A stretch of DNA of 38,917 nucleotides from Actinomycetota bacterium. Its GTDB lineage: Bacteria > Actinomycetota > Actinomycetes > Streptosporangiales > Streptosporangiaceae. A program made the position numbers and the translations under genes. The stretch spans positions 48,275 through 87,191 of the forward strand of contig PLIQ01000438.1 of the NCBI GenBank assembly GCA_003140115.1. The letters are read 5' to 3'. The number at the start of each line of letters is the position of its first letter. Position 1 is the first letter of the stretch. Below, one piece after another: positions 29,551 through 37,416 of the stretch. The notes beneath the pieces were generated by a model. It was given only the letters and a program-made list of their open reading frames with translations. It did no database searches and was not told where the DNA came from.

Positions 29551-30927
29551 ATGTCGCTGGAGCGGGGCCCGGAGGCTGCGGGCGCGCCGGTCACCGCCTA
29601 CAACTGGCAGGACCCGCCGTACAACCGCTGGGCGTTCTGGCACGTGGACGACATCTTGCCCACCGCTGCGGTGTCCCGGGGCGACGGCCCGGCGCGCGTG
29701 CTGCCCGCCGCGACGGCGGCCCCTGACCTGTTCGGCCTGCCCATCACCCGCCTCGACGGGTCGGCTGGGACGGCGGGCGAGATCCTCGCGGACACCTTCA
29801 CCGACGCGTACGTGGTGCTGCAGGACGGCGAGCTGGTCACGGAGTGGTACGGCCCGCTCGGCGCGCCGGACCGGCCGCACGCGTTGATGTCGGTGTCTAA
29901 GTCCGTGGTGGGCTGCGTGGCTGCCGTGCTCATCGACCGCGGTCAGCTGGACGTCGGCCGCCTGGTCACCAGCTACGTTCCCGAACTGGCGGCCAGCGGC
30001 TACGCCGGTGCCACGGTACGGCACGTCCTGGACATGCGCAGCGGGGTCCGGTTCGGTGAGGAGTATTCCAATCCGCGATCCGACATCCGGCGGCTGGATG
30101 AGTGGATCGGCTGGGACGGCTCGAGCAGCAGCGAGCCTCGCGGGCTGTACCGGTTCCTGGCCACGCTGGCGGCCGAGGCGCCGCACGGGAGCCGGTTCCT
30201 GTACCGCTCGGCCGAGTCCGACGTGCTGGGCTGGGTGTGCGAGCGCGCGGCCGGCCGGCCTATGGCCGAGCTGATCTCCGCGCTGGTGTGGGCGGCGATG
30301 GGGGCCGAGTACGACGCCCGCCTGCTGCACGACGGCCTCGGCACCGCCGTGCACGACGGCGGCCTGTGCGCCACCGCCCGTGACGTGGCCCGGTTCGGCC
30401 AGCTGCTGCTGGACGGGGGAATTGTCCCCGACGGGACCGGGGGCACCCGCCGCGTCGTACCGCCGCGCTGGCTCCGCGACGGCTGGGCTGTGGACGCCGA
30501 CGTTCGTTCGGCGTTCGCCACGTCGCCGACCGAGGCCTCGTTTCCCGGCGGCTGGTACCGCAACCAGTTCTGGTTCCGGCCCGGCGCCTACGGCGACGTG
30601 CTGCTCGGCCTGGGCATCTACGGCCAGATGCTGCACGTCAGCCGGCGCACGAACACGGTGTGCGTGAAGTTCTCCAGCTGGCCGCAGGCGCAGAATCCGG
30701 CCTACCTGGAGGACACGCTGCGCGCGTTCGACGCCCTCGGCGGCGTGCTGGCCGGCCGGGACCCGAAGAATCCCACCCGGGGCCGAGGGCTGGCCGGGGT
30801 GGTCTCCGGCCTGAGCCGCCGAGGCGACACCGTGCCGCCGCCGCGACCGAACGTGATCTTACCCGGGCGGCCTCGACGGGTGCCCAGATGGCGCTTAACC
30901 TGGCGCTATATGGACGCGCGTCCCTAG
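29551..30927 (+). CDS. Beta-lactamase-fold serine hydrolase, paralog B (NylB-like)
   Basis: This 458-residue paralog of the divergent neighbour shares YNWQDPPYNRWAFWHVDDILPT, S114-V-S-K117 (ALMSVSKSVVG), Y218-R-S220 (FLYRSAESDVLGW), DMRSGVRF, ARDVARFGQLLLDGG and FPGGWYRNQFW. A basic, Pro/Arg-rich tail of about 60 residues follows the catalytic domain (from GRDPKNPTRG) and is absent from paralog A. Substrates of the family include linear amides, D-amino-acid peptides and esters. Its stop is 15 bases before the ATP-grasp gene, so the two are co-transcribed. TAGGAT (29539-29544) six bases before the ATG points to a leaderless transcript. Confidence 0.88.
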   Translation: MSLERGPEAAGAPVTAYNWQDPPYNRWAFWHVDDILPTAAVSRGDGPARVLPAATAAPDLFGLPITRLDGSAGTAGEILADTFTDAYVVLQDGELVTEWYGPLGAPDRPHALMSVSKSVVGCVAAVLIDRGQLDVGRLVTSYVPELAASGYAGATVRHVLDMRSGVRFGEEYSNPRSDIRRLDEWIGWDGSSSSEPRGLYRFLATLAAEAPHGSRFLYRSAESDVLGWVCERAAGRPMAELISALVWAAMGAEYDARLLHDGLGTAVHDGGLCATARDVARFGQLLLDGGIVPDGTGGTRRVVPPRWLRDGWAVDADVRSAFATSPTEASFPGGWYRNQFWFRPGAYGDVLLGLGIYGQMLHVSRRTNTVCVKFSSWPQAQNPAYLEDTLRAFDALGGVLAGRDPKNPTRGRGLAGVVSGLSRRGDTVPPPRPNVILPGRPRRVPRWRLTWRYMDARP

Positions 30928-30942
30928 GGCTGAGGAGGCCGA

Positions 30943-32409
30943 GTGACTGCTACGTCAGGTCCGAATGGTTCCCGCCGTCACCTCGACGGCATTGCCGAGA
31001 TCCGCACGTACTTCCGGACCAACCAGCAGCCGATCTATTTCGTGGGCCCGACCGCGTTCAACCTGCTCGGCATCGACCGCTGGGTGCGCAACTTCCAGTA
31101 CATCGCCTATTACGACTCCTGGGACGGCCAGCATCCCCGGGTGTTCACGCCGGAGAACCGCCCGTACATCGAGTTCGAGTCAAGCGAGCAGATCAACAAC
31201 TACCTGCTGCGCGACGCCGAGGTCCGCGAGCACCTGCGCCGGCGCGGCGGCGTGCCGATGGTGGCGATGGTGTTCTTCGACGAGGAGACCGAGGAGATCT
31301 GCCGGGAGCAGGGTTACGACCTGATCCTGCCGCCGGACTCGCTGCGGCGCCGGCTGGACTCCAAGATCGTGACCACCCAGCTCGGCAACGAGGCGGGGGC
31401 GCCGTCGGTCCCGAACGTGCTCGGCAAGGCCAGCAGTTACGCCGAGCTCATCGCGCTGGCCTCGGGAGCCGACCTGGGCACCGACCTGGTGGTGCAGACG
31501 CCCTACGGGGACTCGGGCAAGACGACGTTCTTCATCGCCTCCGAACCGGGCTGGGATTCCTGCGCGGCTGATCTCGGCGGCCAGGAGCTCAAGGTGATGA
31601 AGCGCATCAACAACCAGGCCGCGGCCGTGGAGGCCTGCATCACCCGGCACGGCACGATCGTCGGGCCGTTCATGACCGACCTAACCGGCTACCCCGAGCT
31701 CACCCCGTACAAGGGCGGGTGGTGCGGCAACGACCTGTTCCCCGAGGCGCTGTCCGAGGCCGACCGGGCCGTCGCGATCAGCCACGTTCGTAAGCTGGGC
31801 GACCGGCTGGCCCAGGAGGGTTACAAGGGCTTCCTCGAGGTCGACGTGCTCGTCGACATCGATACCGGCGCGGTGTACCTGGGCGAGCTGAACCCCCGGA
31901 TCTCCGGGGTCTCCTCGATGACGAACGTCACCGCCGGCGCGTATGCCGACGTGCCGCTGTTCCTGTTCCACCTGCTGGAATTCATGGACGTCGACTACAG
32001 CATCGACGTCGAAGAGATCAACGAGCGCTGGCTGGCCCTGGCCGCCGTGGACGTCTGGTCCCAGCTGATCATGAAGGAGCCGGGCGATGCGGTCGAGCGG
32101 ATCCTGGCCGCCCCGCGGACCGGAACGTGGCGCCTGGCCGACGGCGGCACGCTGAGCTTCGAGCACGTCAGCAACGACTGGCACGAGGTCACCACCGAGG
32201 ACGAGGCCTTCTTCATGCGGGTCTACGGCCCGGGCGAGTACCGGTTCCACGGTGCCGACCTGGGCATCCTGGTCACCAAGGGCCGGATGCAGACCGCCGA
32301 GGGGCTCACCGAGCGGTGCCACCGCTACATCGAGGGCATCCGGGCCCACTACCAGTCCGAGCTGCTGCCGCAGCCCCCGGCGGTCAAGCCCGTCGCCTAC
32401 GTCAAGTAG
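30943..32409 (+). CDS. ATP-grasp / biotin-carboxylase-like ligase
   Basis: The protein has 488 residues. The N-terminal part (IYFVGPTAFNLLGIDRWVRNFQYIAYYDSWDG) precedes an ATP-grasp domain: LRRRLDSKIVTTQLGNEAGAPSVPNVLG (entry to the fold), VVQTPYGDSGKTTFFI (glycine loop), KVMKRINNQAAAVEACI, a metal-binding strand in GFLEVDVLVDIDTGAVYLGELNPRISG, where Glu and Asn bind magnesium, and a C-terminal extension. Such enzymes join a carboxylate, activated as an acyl phosphate, to an amine or other nucleophile. The substrates are not evident. The GTG start at 30943 has GAGGAGG (30932-30938). Co-transcription with an amide-hydrolase-like gene and proximity to an APC permease suggest metabolism of an amide or short peptide. 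Confidence 0.82.
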   Translation: MTATSGPNGSRRHLDGIAEIRTYFRTNQQPIYFVGPTAFNLLGIDRWVRNFQYIAYYDSWDGQHPRVFTPENRPYIEFESSEQINNYLLRDAEVREHLRRRGGVPMVAMVFFDEETEEICREQGYDLILPPDSLRRRLDSKIVTTQLGNEAGAPSVPNVLGKASSYAELIALASGADLGTDLVVQTPYGDSGKTTFFIASEPGWDSCAADLGGQELKVMKRINNQAAAVEACITRHGTIVGPFMTDLTGYPELTPYKGGWCGNDLFPEALSEADRAVAISHVRKLGDRLAQEGYKGFLEVDVLVDIDTGAVYLGELNPRISGVSSMTNVTAGAYADVPLFLFHLLEFMDVDYSIDVEEINERWLALAAVDVWSQLIMKEPGDAVERILAAPRTGTWRLADGGTLSFEHVSNDWHEVTTEDEAFFMRVYGPGEYRFHGADLGILVTKGRMQTAEGLTERCHRYIEGIRAHYQSELLPQPPAVKPVAYVK

Positions 32410-32458
32410 TCCGCGCCAGTAGGCCTGCGCCAGTGGTCCGCGGCAATAGCCCGCGGCG

Positions 32459-33163
32459 TCACCCGAGCCCGGCCCCCCGGTCCGGGCTGAGCATGTCGCG
32501 CAGCGCCGTCATGACGTCTTGGGCGGCGCTGGCCGCGGTGATCTGCGGGTCGGCCAGCGAGAGCGGGATGCCCATCCCGTCGACGGCGGCGATGGTCAAG
32601 ACGGCGATCTTGTCCGGGTCGTACCTGCCGGAGAAGGTGCCTAGCTCGATGCCGCGCCGCACCACGTCGGCCACCAGCTGCCGCCAGGCGGTGTTATCGC
32701 GCAGCGCGTCGGCCCGCATCTCCGCGTCGCGAATGCCGAAGTGCCAGGACTCGATCCACAGTCGCCCGCCCTCGGGCGCGTCCGGCTGGTACCCGGTGAG
32801 CGACCGGGTGATGATCCGTTCCAGTTGCTCCCACGGGTCGCTGATGGCGGCCACTTCCGCTTCCAGGGCCGCGATCTCCGCGCTGGACGCGTGCCGGAAC
32901 GCCGCCACCAGCAGGTCCTCGCGGGACCCGAAGTAGTACTGCAGGGTGCTCACCGGGACGCCGCTCTCGGCTGCCACGTCGGCGAACCGGGTGGCGTCCG
33001 CGCCGCGCTCGGCGATGACCCGGCACGCGGCCTCCAGGACCGCGATCTTGCGGCGCCCAGCCCGGCGCCCGGGCCCGCGGCTCCCGGACCCTGGTCCAGG
33101 TCCGGAGCCGCGGACGGCCTCCCGGCGGGTTGGTCCTGCAGACTCCAGGCCCGCAGCGGTCAT
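32459..33163 (-). CDS. TetR-family transcriptional regulator
   Basis: The protein has 234 residues. After a flexible basic/Gly-rich N-terminus comes the helix-turn-helix RRKIAVLEAACRVIAERGADATRFADVAAESGVPVSTLQYYFGSREDLLVAAFRHA. The helical ligand domain (LERIITRSLTGY, LWIESWHFGIRDAEMRADALR, YDPDKIAVLTIAAVDGMGIPLSL) resembles BetI/TetR_C_6 proteins. Its ATG overlaps the stop of the APC permease gene (ATGA), so permease and regulator form one operon. The palindrome at 34688-34716 in front of that operon is the probable binding site. The ligand may be the transported amine or amino acid. Confidence 0.88.
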   Translation of the reverse strand: MTAAGLESAGPTRREAVRGSGPGPGSGSRGPGRRAGRRKIAVLEAACRVIAERGADATRFADVAAESGVPVSTLQYYFGSREDLLVAAFRHASSAEIAALEAEVAAISDPWEQLERIITRSLTGYQPDAPEGGRLWIESWHFGIRDAEMRADALRDNTAWRQLVADVVRRGIELGTFSGRYDPDKIAVLTIAAVDGMGIPLSLADPQITAASAAQDVMTALRDMLSPDRGAGLG

Positions 33164-34638
33164 GGGGTGCTCCCTTCGCCCTGCGCCGGTGCCGTGATCC
33201 CGTCCGCGAAGTACCGGGGCAGGAACCTGGACGTGACGACCATAATGATCACTCCGACGAGCAGCGAGCCGACGCCAATCAGGAAGATACCGCCGATCCC
33301 GTGAAAGCTGGAGTAGCTGCTCGCGGCGGGCCAGTACGACTTGATCGACAGGACGAACGCGCCGAGCAGGGTCAGCCCGCCGAGCAGCGGCAAGATGCCC
33401 TTGACCAGCAGGGCGCGGGGACCACGCAGCAGGTCCCGGCGGAAGAACCAGACGCAGGCGAACCCGGTGAGCCCGTAGTAGAAGGCGATCAGCAGCCCGA
33501 CCGAAGCCGCGGAGTCGGCCAGCACGTTCTTGGAGACAGCGGTCAGCAGCACGAAGAACAGCGCCGACACGATGCCCATGACCAAGGTGGCGACGGTGGG
33601 GGTGCGGTAGCGGGGGTGCATCCGGGCGAACCAGCGGGGCAGCGCGCCGTGCGCGGACATGGCCAGTGCCGCCCGCGCGGTCGGCATGATCGTGGTCTGG
33701 GCCGATGCGGCGGTGGAGGTCAGGACGCACAGCACGAGCAGCTTGCCCGGCGTGCTGCCCAGCACCGAGGAGGCCATCGCGCTGAGCACGTCGGTGTTGT
33801 GCGCGGCCAGGAAGGCGGGCCCGGCGTAGGCCAGCGAGGCGGCACTGATCACGGCGAAGATCGCGACCAGCATCAGCGTGGCCATGATCGCGGCGCGGCC
33901 CGGAGTGCGGGCGGAGTCCTTGGTCTCCTCGTTCACGCTGAGCGCGCAGTCCCAGCCCCAGTAGATGAACACGGCCAGCAGGAAGGAGTTGGACAAGCTG
34001 CCGAACGAACCAGTCCACGGGTTCAGCCAGCCGGCCGACGGGTGCGCGGCCCCGGGCAGCGCGTGCCCGGTGCCGGCCTTGACCAGCGCGACCACCGCGA
34101 AGACGGTCAGCGCGCCCACCTCGATGACCAGCAGCACCTGCTGCAGGCGGGCCGAGACCTCGATGCCCCGGTAGCAGACCCAGGTCAGCAGGGCGATGAA
34201 CGCTATGCCCACGGCGGTGACCCAGAAGGTCCCAGCCGAGCCGGCGCCCACCAGTTCGAGGAAGTACCGCCCGGCGATCTGAGACAGGCTGGCCATCACG
34301 ATGATGTCGGCCGCGATGATCCCCCAGCCGCCCATCCATCCCGTCCGGGGTCCGAAGGCGCGCGCCGTCCAGGTGAACGTGGTGCCGCAGTCCGGGTCGG
34401 CCTTGTTCAGCTCGCGGAACGCGTAGGCGATGCACAGCATCGGCAGGAACGACACGATGAGCGTGCCGGGGCTGTGCACGCCGACGACGGCCACGATGAG
34501 GCCGAGGGTGGCGGCCATGCTGTAGGCGGGCGCGGTCGACGAAACCGCGATCACCACGCTGGACAGCAGCCCGAGCGTGCCGGCCCGCAGGCCCTTGTCA
34601 GGTGGAGCGACGGGCTCCGCGATGGTCAGGGTGGTCAT
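33160..34638 (-). CDS. APC-superfamily amino acid/amine permease
   Basis: The 492-residue permease has twelve or more membrane spans. The first begins LRAGTLGLLSSVVIAVSSTAPAYSMAATLGLIV, the conserved entry of APC transporters. It continues with LPMLCIAYAFRELNKADPDCGTTFTWTARAFGPRTGWMGGW, a signature shared with amino-acid and polyamine permeases, FIYWGWDCALSVNEETKDSARTPGRAAI in the middle and LIAFYYGLTGFACVWFFRRDLL near the end. It imports an amino acid, amine or related compound across the cell membrane. ATG 34638 is chosen (GGAAGGCGG upstream); an in-frame start at 34704 would lie inside the palindromic operator. It is coupled to the TetR gene. Confidence 0.9.
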   Translation of the reverse strand: MTTLTIAEPVAPPDKGLRAGTLGLLSSVVIAVSSTAPAYSMAATLGLIVAVVGVHSPGTLIVSFLPMLCIAYAFRELNKADPDCGTTFTWTARAFGPRTGWMGGWGIIAADIIVMASLSQIAGRYFLELVGAGSAGTFWVTAVGIAFIALLTWVCYRGIEVSARLQQVLLVIEVGALTVFAVVALVKAGTGHALPGAAHPSAGWLNPWTGSFGSLSNSFLLAVFIYWGWDCALSVNEETKDSARTPGRAAIMATLMLVAIFAVISAASLAYAGPAFLAAHNTDVLSAMASSVLGSTPGKLLVLCVLTSTAASAQTTIMPTARAALAMSAHGALPRWFARMHPRYRTPTVATLVMGIVSALFFVLLTAVSKNVLADSAASVGLLIAFYYGLTGFACVWFFRRDLLRGPRALLVKGILPLLGGLTLLGAFVLSIKSYWPAASSYSSFHGIGGIFLIGVGSLLVGVIIMVVTSRFLPRYFADGITAPAQGEGSTP

Positions 34639-34687
34639 GATGGCGTACCGCCTTCCGCCTGGCGCGGGGGGCCAGGTCCTGTCGGTA

Positions 34688-34716
34688 CTGTATCGCAATA
34701 CCATATTGCTGTACAG
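34688..34716. promoter_or_regulatory. 29-bp interrupted palindrome, probable TetR operator
   Basis: The site is fully symmetric in its arms. CTGTA (34688-34692) pairs with TACAG (34712-34716), and GCAATA (34695-34700) pairs with TATTGC (34704-34709), around a central CCA. It lies 50 bases upstream of the permease start, between the permease-TetR operon and the divergent small gene at 34822, so it could control both. Confidence 0.7.
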
Positions 34717-34821
34717 GTCCTATATACGGGAATCTGGACGATCTTTCCCGACGTTGTGTGTTGGGTACCCTGACCGGTACGCCGCGGCAGCCGCCAGCCC
34801 CCCGAGCAACCCTGGAGAAAG

Positions 34822-35253
34822 ATGCCCAAGCGGGTTCGTCCCTATGGTTCCGCCGATGACGCCGAGTTCGCGGCGCTGGCCCGGAACAGGCCGGGATCCG
34901 GAGGTGAGCTGGCGAGCACGATGATGGCGCGCGATATCGCCAGCCAGGCGGCGCAGGCCGTCCGCGAGCTGAACGAGCTGACCGCGGACGGCGCGTATTT
35001 CACCAACCCCGATGACGTCCGCGACGTGATCGCGAGCCTGCGGCGGATGAGTCAGGACCTGCCGCGCCTGTGCGAGCAGCTAGCCCGGATCGTGGTGGCG
35101 CAGCGCGAGGACGGGCAGGTGGCACCCGATCCTGGCTTCTGGGTGGCCGACACGGTGGAGGCTCTCGCCGCGGCGGGCCAGGCCGCGGACATGCTAGCCG
35201 CCGCCCTGGCCCAGGCCGGCCAGGCCGCGTCCGAACTGCCGTCCTCGTCCTGA
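34822..35253 (+). CDS. Small helical protein of unknown function
   Basis: The protein has 143 residues and was not assigned to a named family. It is almost entirely predicted helix, Ala-rich and acidic, with segments such as MMARDIASQAAQAVRELNELTADG, DVRDVIASLRRMSQDLPRLCEQLARIVVAQRED and DTVEALAAAGQAADMLAAALAQAGQAAS. No signal peptide or membrane span is seen. A good ribosome site (GGAGAAAG) precedes ATG 34822. It is divergent from the APC permease-TetR operon and shares that operator region, and ends three bases before the convergent OsmC gene. Its length and heptad-like alanines suggest a helical bundle or a binding partner. Confidence 0.7.
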   Translation: MPKRVRPYGSADDAEFAALARNRPGSGGELASTMMARDIASQAAQAVRELNELTADGAYFTNPDDVRDVIASLRRMSQDLPRLCEQLARIVVAQREDGQVAPDPGFWVADTVEALAAAGQAADMLAAALAQAGQAASELPSSS

Positions 35254-35256
35254 TCG

Positions 35257-35778
35257 CTAGGCGGGGTTGATCTCGACCGGGATCGCGTTGCTCAGGGTCT
35301 GCCCCACCGGGGAGGTGGCGGCCACCCTCCGGTGCAGTTCGGCCACCGCGGCCTCGTCAGCGTCGGTGTCCAGGTGGACGGCCACCCGGATGGCGGAGAA
35401 TCCGGCGTGCCCGTCGGCCAGGCCGAGGAAGGTGTGCAGGTCGATGTCACCGTCAAGATCGATGCGCAGGTCGCGGATCGTGATGCCCGCGACCGAGGCG
35501 TTGGCGGCGTAGCCGACGGCGAGGCAATTGCCGAGGGAGCCGAGAAGCTGCTCGACCGGGTTGGGCGCACGGTCCGTGCCGCCGAGCCCCGCCGGTTCGT
35601 CGGAGGCGATCGGCGCGTGGCCGCGGACCGCGGCCACGCTGCGGAAGGCTCCGGTCCAGCGGACCTCCGCGGACCACGTGGTCTGGGCGGCCGAAGGGTC
35701 TTGCTTGATGGCCTCGACCAGGGCGCCCACGGCGTTCAGGTCAACCTCATTGAGCTGGCCATCGGTGGTCGTCGTCAT
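35257..35778 (-). CDS. OsmC-family protein with a single cysteine
   Basis: The protein has 173 residues. The OsmC fold is seen in WSAEVRWTGAFRSVAAVRGH, then APNPVEQLLGSLGNCLAVGYAANA with the first conserved Cys (Cys85). Strand/helix segments follow, IRDLRIDLDGDIDLHTFLGLADGHAGFSAIRVAVHLDTDADEAAVAELHRRVAATSPVGQTLSNAIPVEI. In peroxide-reducing OsmC/Ohr proteins a second Cys occurs in the ...CPV... motif; here the site reads TSPVGQ, so the redox pair is incomplete. It may be a thiol-dependent or non-peroxidase member. ATG 35778 is supported by GGGAGG upstream. An AT-rich promoter region follows it (35790-35830). Confidence 0.85.
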   Translation of the reverse strand: MTTTTDGQLNEVDLNAVGALVEAIKQDPSAAQTTWSAEVRWTGAFRSVAAVRGHAPIASDEPAGLGGTDRAPNPVEQLLGSLGNCLAVGYAANASVAGITIRDLRIDLDGDIDLHTFLGLADGHAGFSAIRVAVHLDTDADEAAVAELHRRVAATSPVGQTLSNAIPVEINPA

Positions 35779-35916
35779 GGCGCCGTCCTCCCTTTAAATA
35801 AAATCAATCGATAAAGTAGGATATGGCCCGGGTGCTCGCGCCGTCTAGGGTCGTTCGGCATAATCGACGGCGCCAAAGGCCGTCAGAGGCCTTATGCGAT
35901 CAGACGGCGCCCAGGC
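35779..35916. other. Short AT-rich intergenic region
   Basis: These 138 bases hold the promoter of the OsmC gene, including an AT-rich stretch at about 35793-35817, unusual for this GC-rich window. The end of the DsbA-like gene lies beyond. No gene was seen. Confidence 0.4.
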
Positions 35917-36549
35917 TCACTCGAATGAGGGCTTGCGGTCCCGGCTCCGCTTGAGCTCGAAGAAGCCGTCCGCGCCGGCTACGAGGGCCAGGCCGTCCCA
36001 CAGCTGCCCGGCGGCCTCGCCGCGCGGAGCGGGCGTGATGACCGGGCCGAACAGCGCCCTGCCGCGGATGCGGAGCACCGGAGTGCCCACGTCCAGGCCG
36101 ACGTCATCGAACGCCTCGTGGTGCGAGTCCTTGATCACCTGGTCGAACTCGTCGCTCTCGGCAGCCTTGGCCAGCGTGACGGGCAGGCCCACCTCGGCGA
36201 GGGCCTCGGGGATCACGTCCGGATCCTCGCGGCGCCCCTCGTTGTGGAACCTCGTGCCGATGGCGGTGTAGAGCGGCCCGAGGATGCCGGGGCCGCTGTG
36301 AGCGGCGGCCGCGGCGCAGACCCGGACCGGACCCCAAGCCCGGCTCATCCGCTCCACGTACTCCTGGGACAGACCCTCGCCCTCGTGCTGGATCAAGTTG
36401 AGATAGGCCAGCGACATGATCCGCCAGTCGGCTCGCACCGGCCGGACCTTTTCCACCTCCAGGATCCAGCGGGAGGTGATCCAGGCCCAAGGGCACAGCG
36501 GATCGAACCAGAAGGGCACGTCTTCCTGCGGCTGCGTTTGTGCTGTCAC
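35917..36549 (-). CDS. DsbA-fold protein of the mycothiol-dependent nitroreductase (Rv2466c-like) family
   Basis: The protein has 210 residues. The thioredoxin-like start VPFWFDPLCPWAWITSRWILEVEKVR carries a CxxA active site, Cys19-Pro-Trp-Ala22. Rv2466c of Mycobacterium tuberculosis has the reactive Cys at the same number, but CPWC. Further family features are VDWRIMSLAYLN-like (here ADWRIMSLAYLNLIQ), the helical insertion (SRAWGPVRVCAAAAA, GPLYTAIGTRFHNEGR) and the cis-Pro region VGTPVLRIRGRALFGPVITPAPRGEAAGQLWDGL. Members use mycothiol to reduce nitro compounds or disulfides in the cytoplasm. Loss of the resolving Cys suggests a monothiol mechanism. It is in the same direction as the OsmC gene, 138 bases apart. 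Confidence 0.85.
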   Translation of the reverse strand: MTAQTQPQEDVPFWFDPLCPWAWITSRWILEVEKVRPVRADWRIMSLAYLNLIQHEGEGLSQEYVERMSRAWGPVRVCAAAAAHSGPGILGPLYTAIGTRFHNEGRREDPDVIPEALAEVGLPVTLAKAAESDEFDQVIKDSHHEAFDDVGLDVGTPVLRIRGRALFGPVITPAPRGEAAGQLWDGLALVAGADGFFELKRSRDRKPSFE

Positions 36550-36622
36550 ATCGGCGGCAACAGCCGTCCGCAGCCCGGTATTCCGGTCGAACCGATAGGT
36601 ATCCCGCCGGTGTCGGAGGTGG

Positions 36623-37354
36623 TCACCAGCGGCCGACGGTCAGCTCGGACACGCCAGCCGTCGCGTCGACGTCGAACCGGGATCTGGCGGTGGACCAGCC
36701 CGGGGTGGCCAGCACGGTCCCGCCCGCCACCCCGGTCCGGGTCTGGCCGTCGACGGTCAGGTAGCCAGCGCCGCCGCCCACGATTACCTGAGCCGGCACG
36801 CCGTTGGGCAGGCTGAGCCGGAACTGGCTCGCGCCGCCCGCGAACAGGAACGGAACGGTGCCGGCAGGCCGGGGCAGGCTCACGTCCAGGATGTCACTGC
36901 CCGCCATTACGGCAATCGCGGCCACCTTGCCGCCGCGTAGGTCGGCGTCGGTCCGCTGGGTACCGCCCGCGAGGTCGATGCTCCAGGTCACCGCGGAGTT
37001 GAGGACCACGGCGACGGCGTATCCGTTCTTCTGATCCGCCGCGGGAGCGGCGTCGGCCAACGACAGCAGGATCGGCCGGGAGCCAGACAGCACCGGCCGG
37101 ACCGGAGCGCCCGACGGCGTGGAGACCCGCAGCAGGGTGCCGTTGAGCCGGGCCACGCTGATGTCGAGCACCGAGGTTCCCGAGGTGACCTTCAAGGCGG
37201 CCTGGGTCCGCCCGGCTACGGGCATGGACGCCACGTGCGGCGAGGACGCGGCCGGGAGGGCTATCGCGGTGCCGGCCGCAGCCGTGGCCGCGGCGACGAC
37301 CGCGATCGTGACGGTGCCCCGTTTCCGGATGAGCCAGCCGCGCCAGTCGTACAC
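36623..37354 (-). CDS. Exported or membrane-anchored protein of unknown function
   Basis: The protein has 243 residues. A basic N-terminus (MYDWRGWLIRKRG) is followed by a hydrophobic segment TVTIAVVAAATAAAGTAIALPAA (about residues 14-36), a signal peptide or anchor. The rest is beta-strand-rich with repeated small-residue patterns (SVLDISVARLNGTLLRV, DILDVSLPRPAGTVPFLFAGGASQFRLSLPNGVPAQVIVGGGAGYLTVDGQTRTGVAGGTVLATPGW). No enzymatic motif was recognised. It is probably on the outer surface. The GTG start at 37354 has a purine-rich AGGGTGAG ahead. No operon partner is obvious; the neighbouring genes lie 62 and 73 bases away. Confidence 0.72.
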   Translation of the reverse strand: MYDWRGWLIRKRGTVTIAVVAAATAAAGTAIALPAASSPHVASMPVAGRTQAALKVTSGTSVLDISVARLNGTLLRVSTPSGAPVRPVLSGSRPILLSLADAAPAADQKNGYAVAVVLNSAVTWSIDLAGGTQRTDADLRGGKVAAIAVMAGSDILDVSLPRPAGTVPFLFAGGASQFRLSLPNGVPAQVIVGGGAGYLTVDGQTRTGVAGGTVLATPGWSTARSRFDVDATAGVSELTVGRW

Positions 37355-37416
37355 GATCTCACCCTAGAGCGTCCGGTGCGCCCGAGGCGGCCCGCGGCGC
37401 TGCCGACACCAAACGG

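Noticed and set aside
29497..30636. Long minus-strand open frame extending serine hydrolase A through the whole of paralog B
   Set aside because: It is antisense to a clearly coding paralog with catalytic motifs. Its translation is low-complexity Arg/Ala/Gly/His-rich, as expected of a shadow of GC-rich codons, and ATG 29496 gives the natural start.
28228..30927. The two SxxK serine hydrolases as antibiotic-resistance beta-lactamases
   Set aside because: They lack signal peptides and a KTG third motif and look like amide/ester hydrolases of the NylB group.
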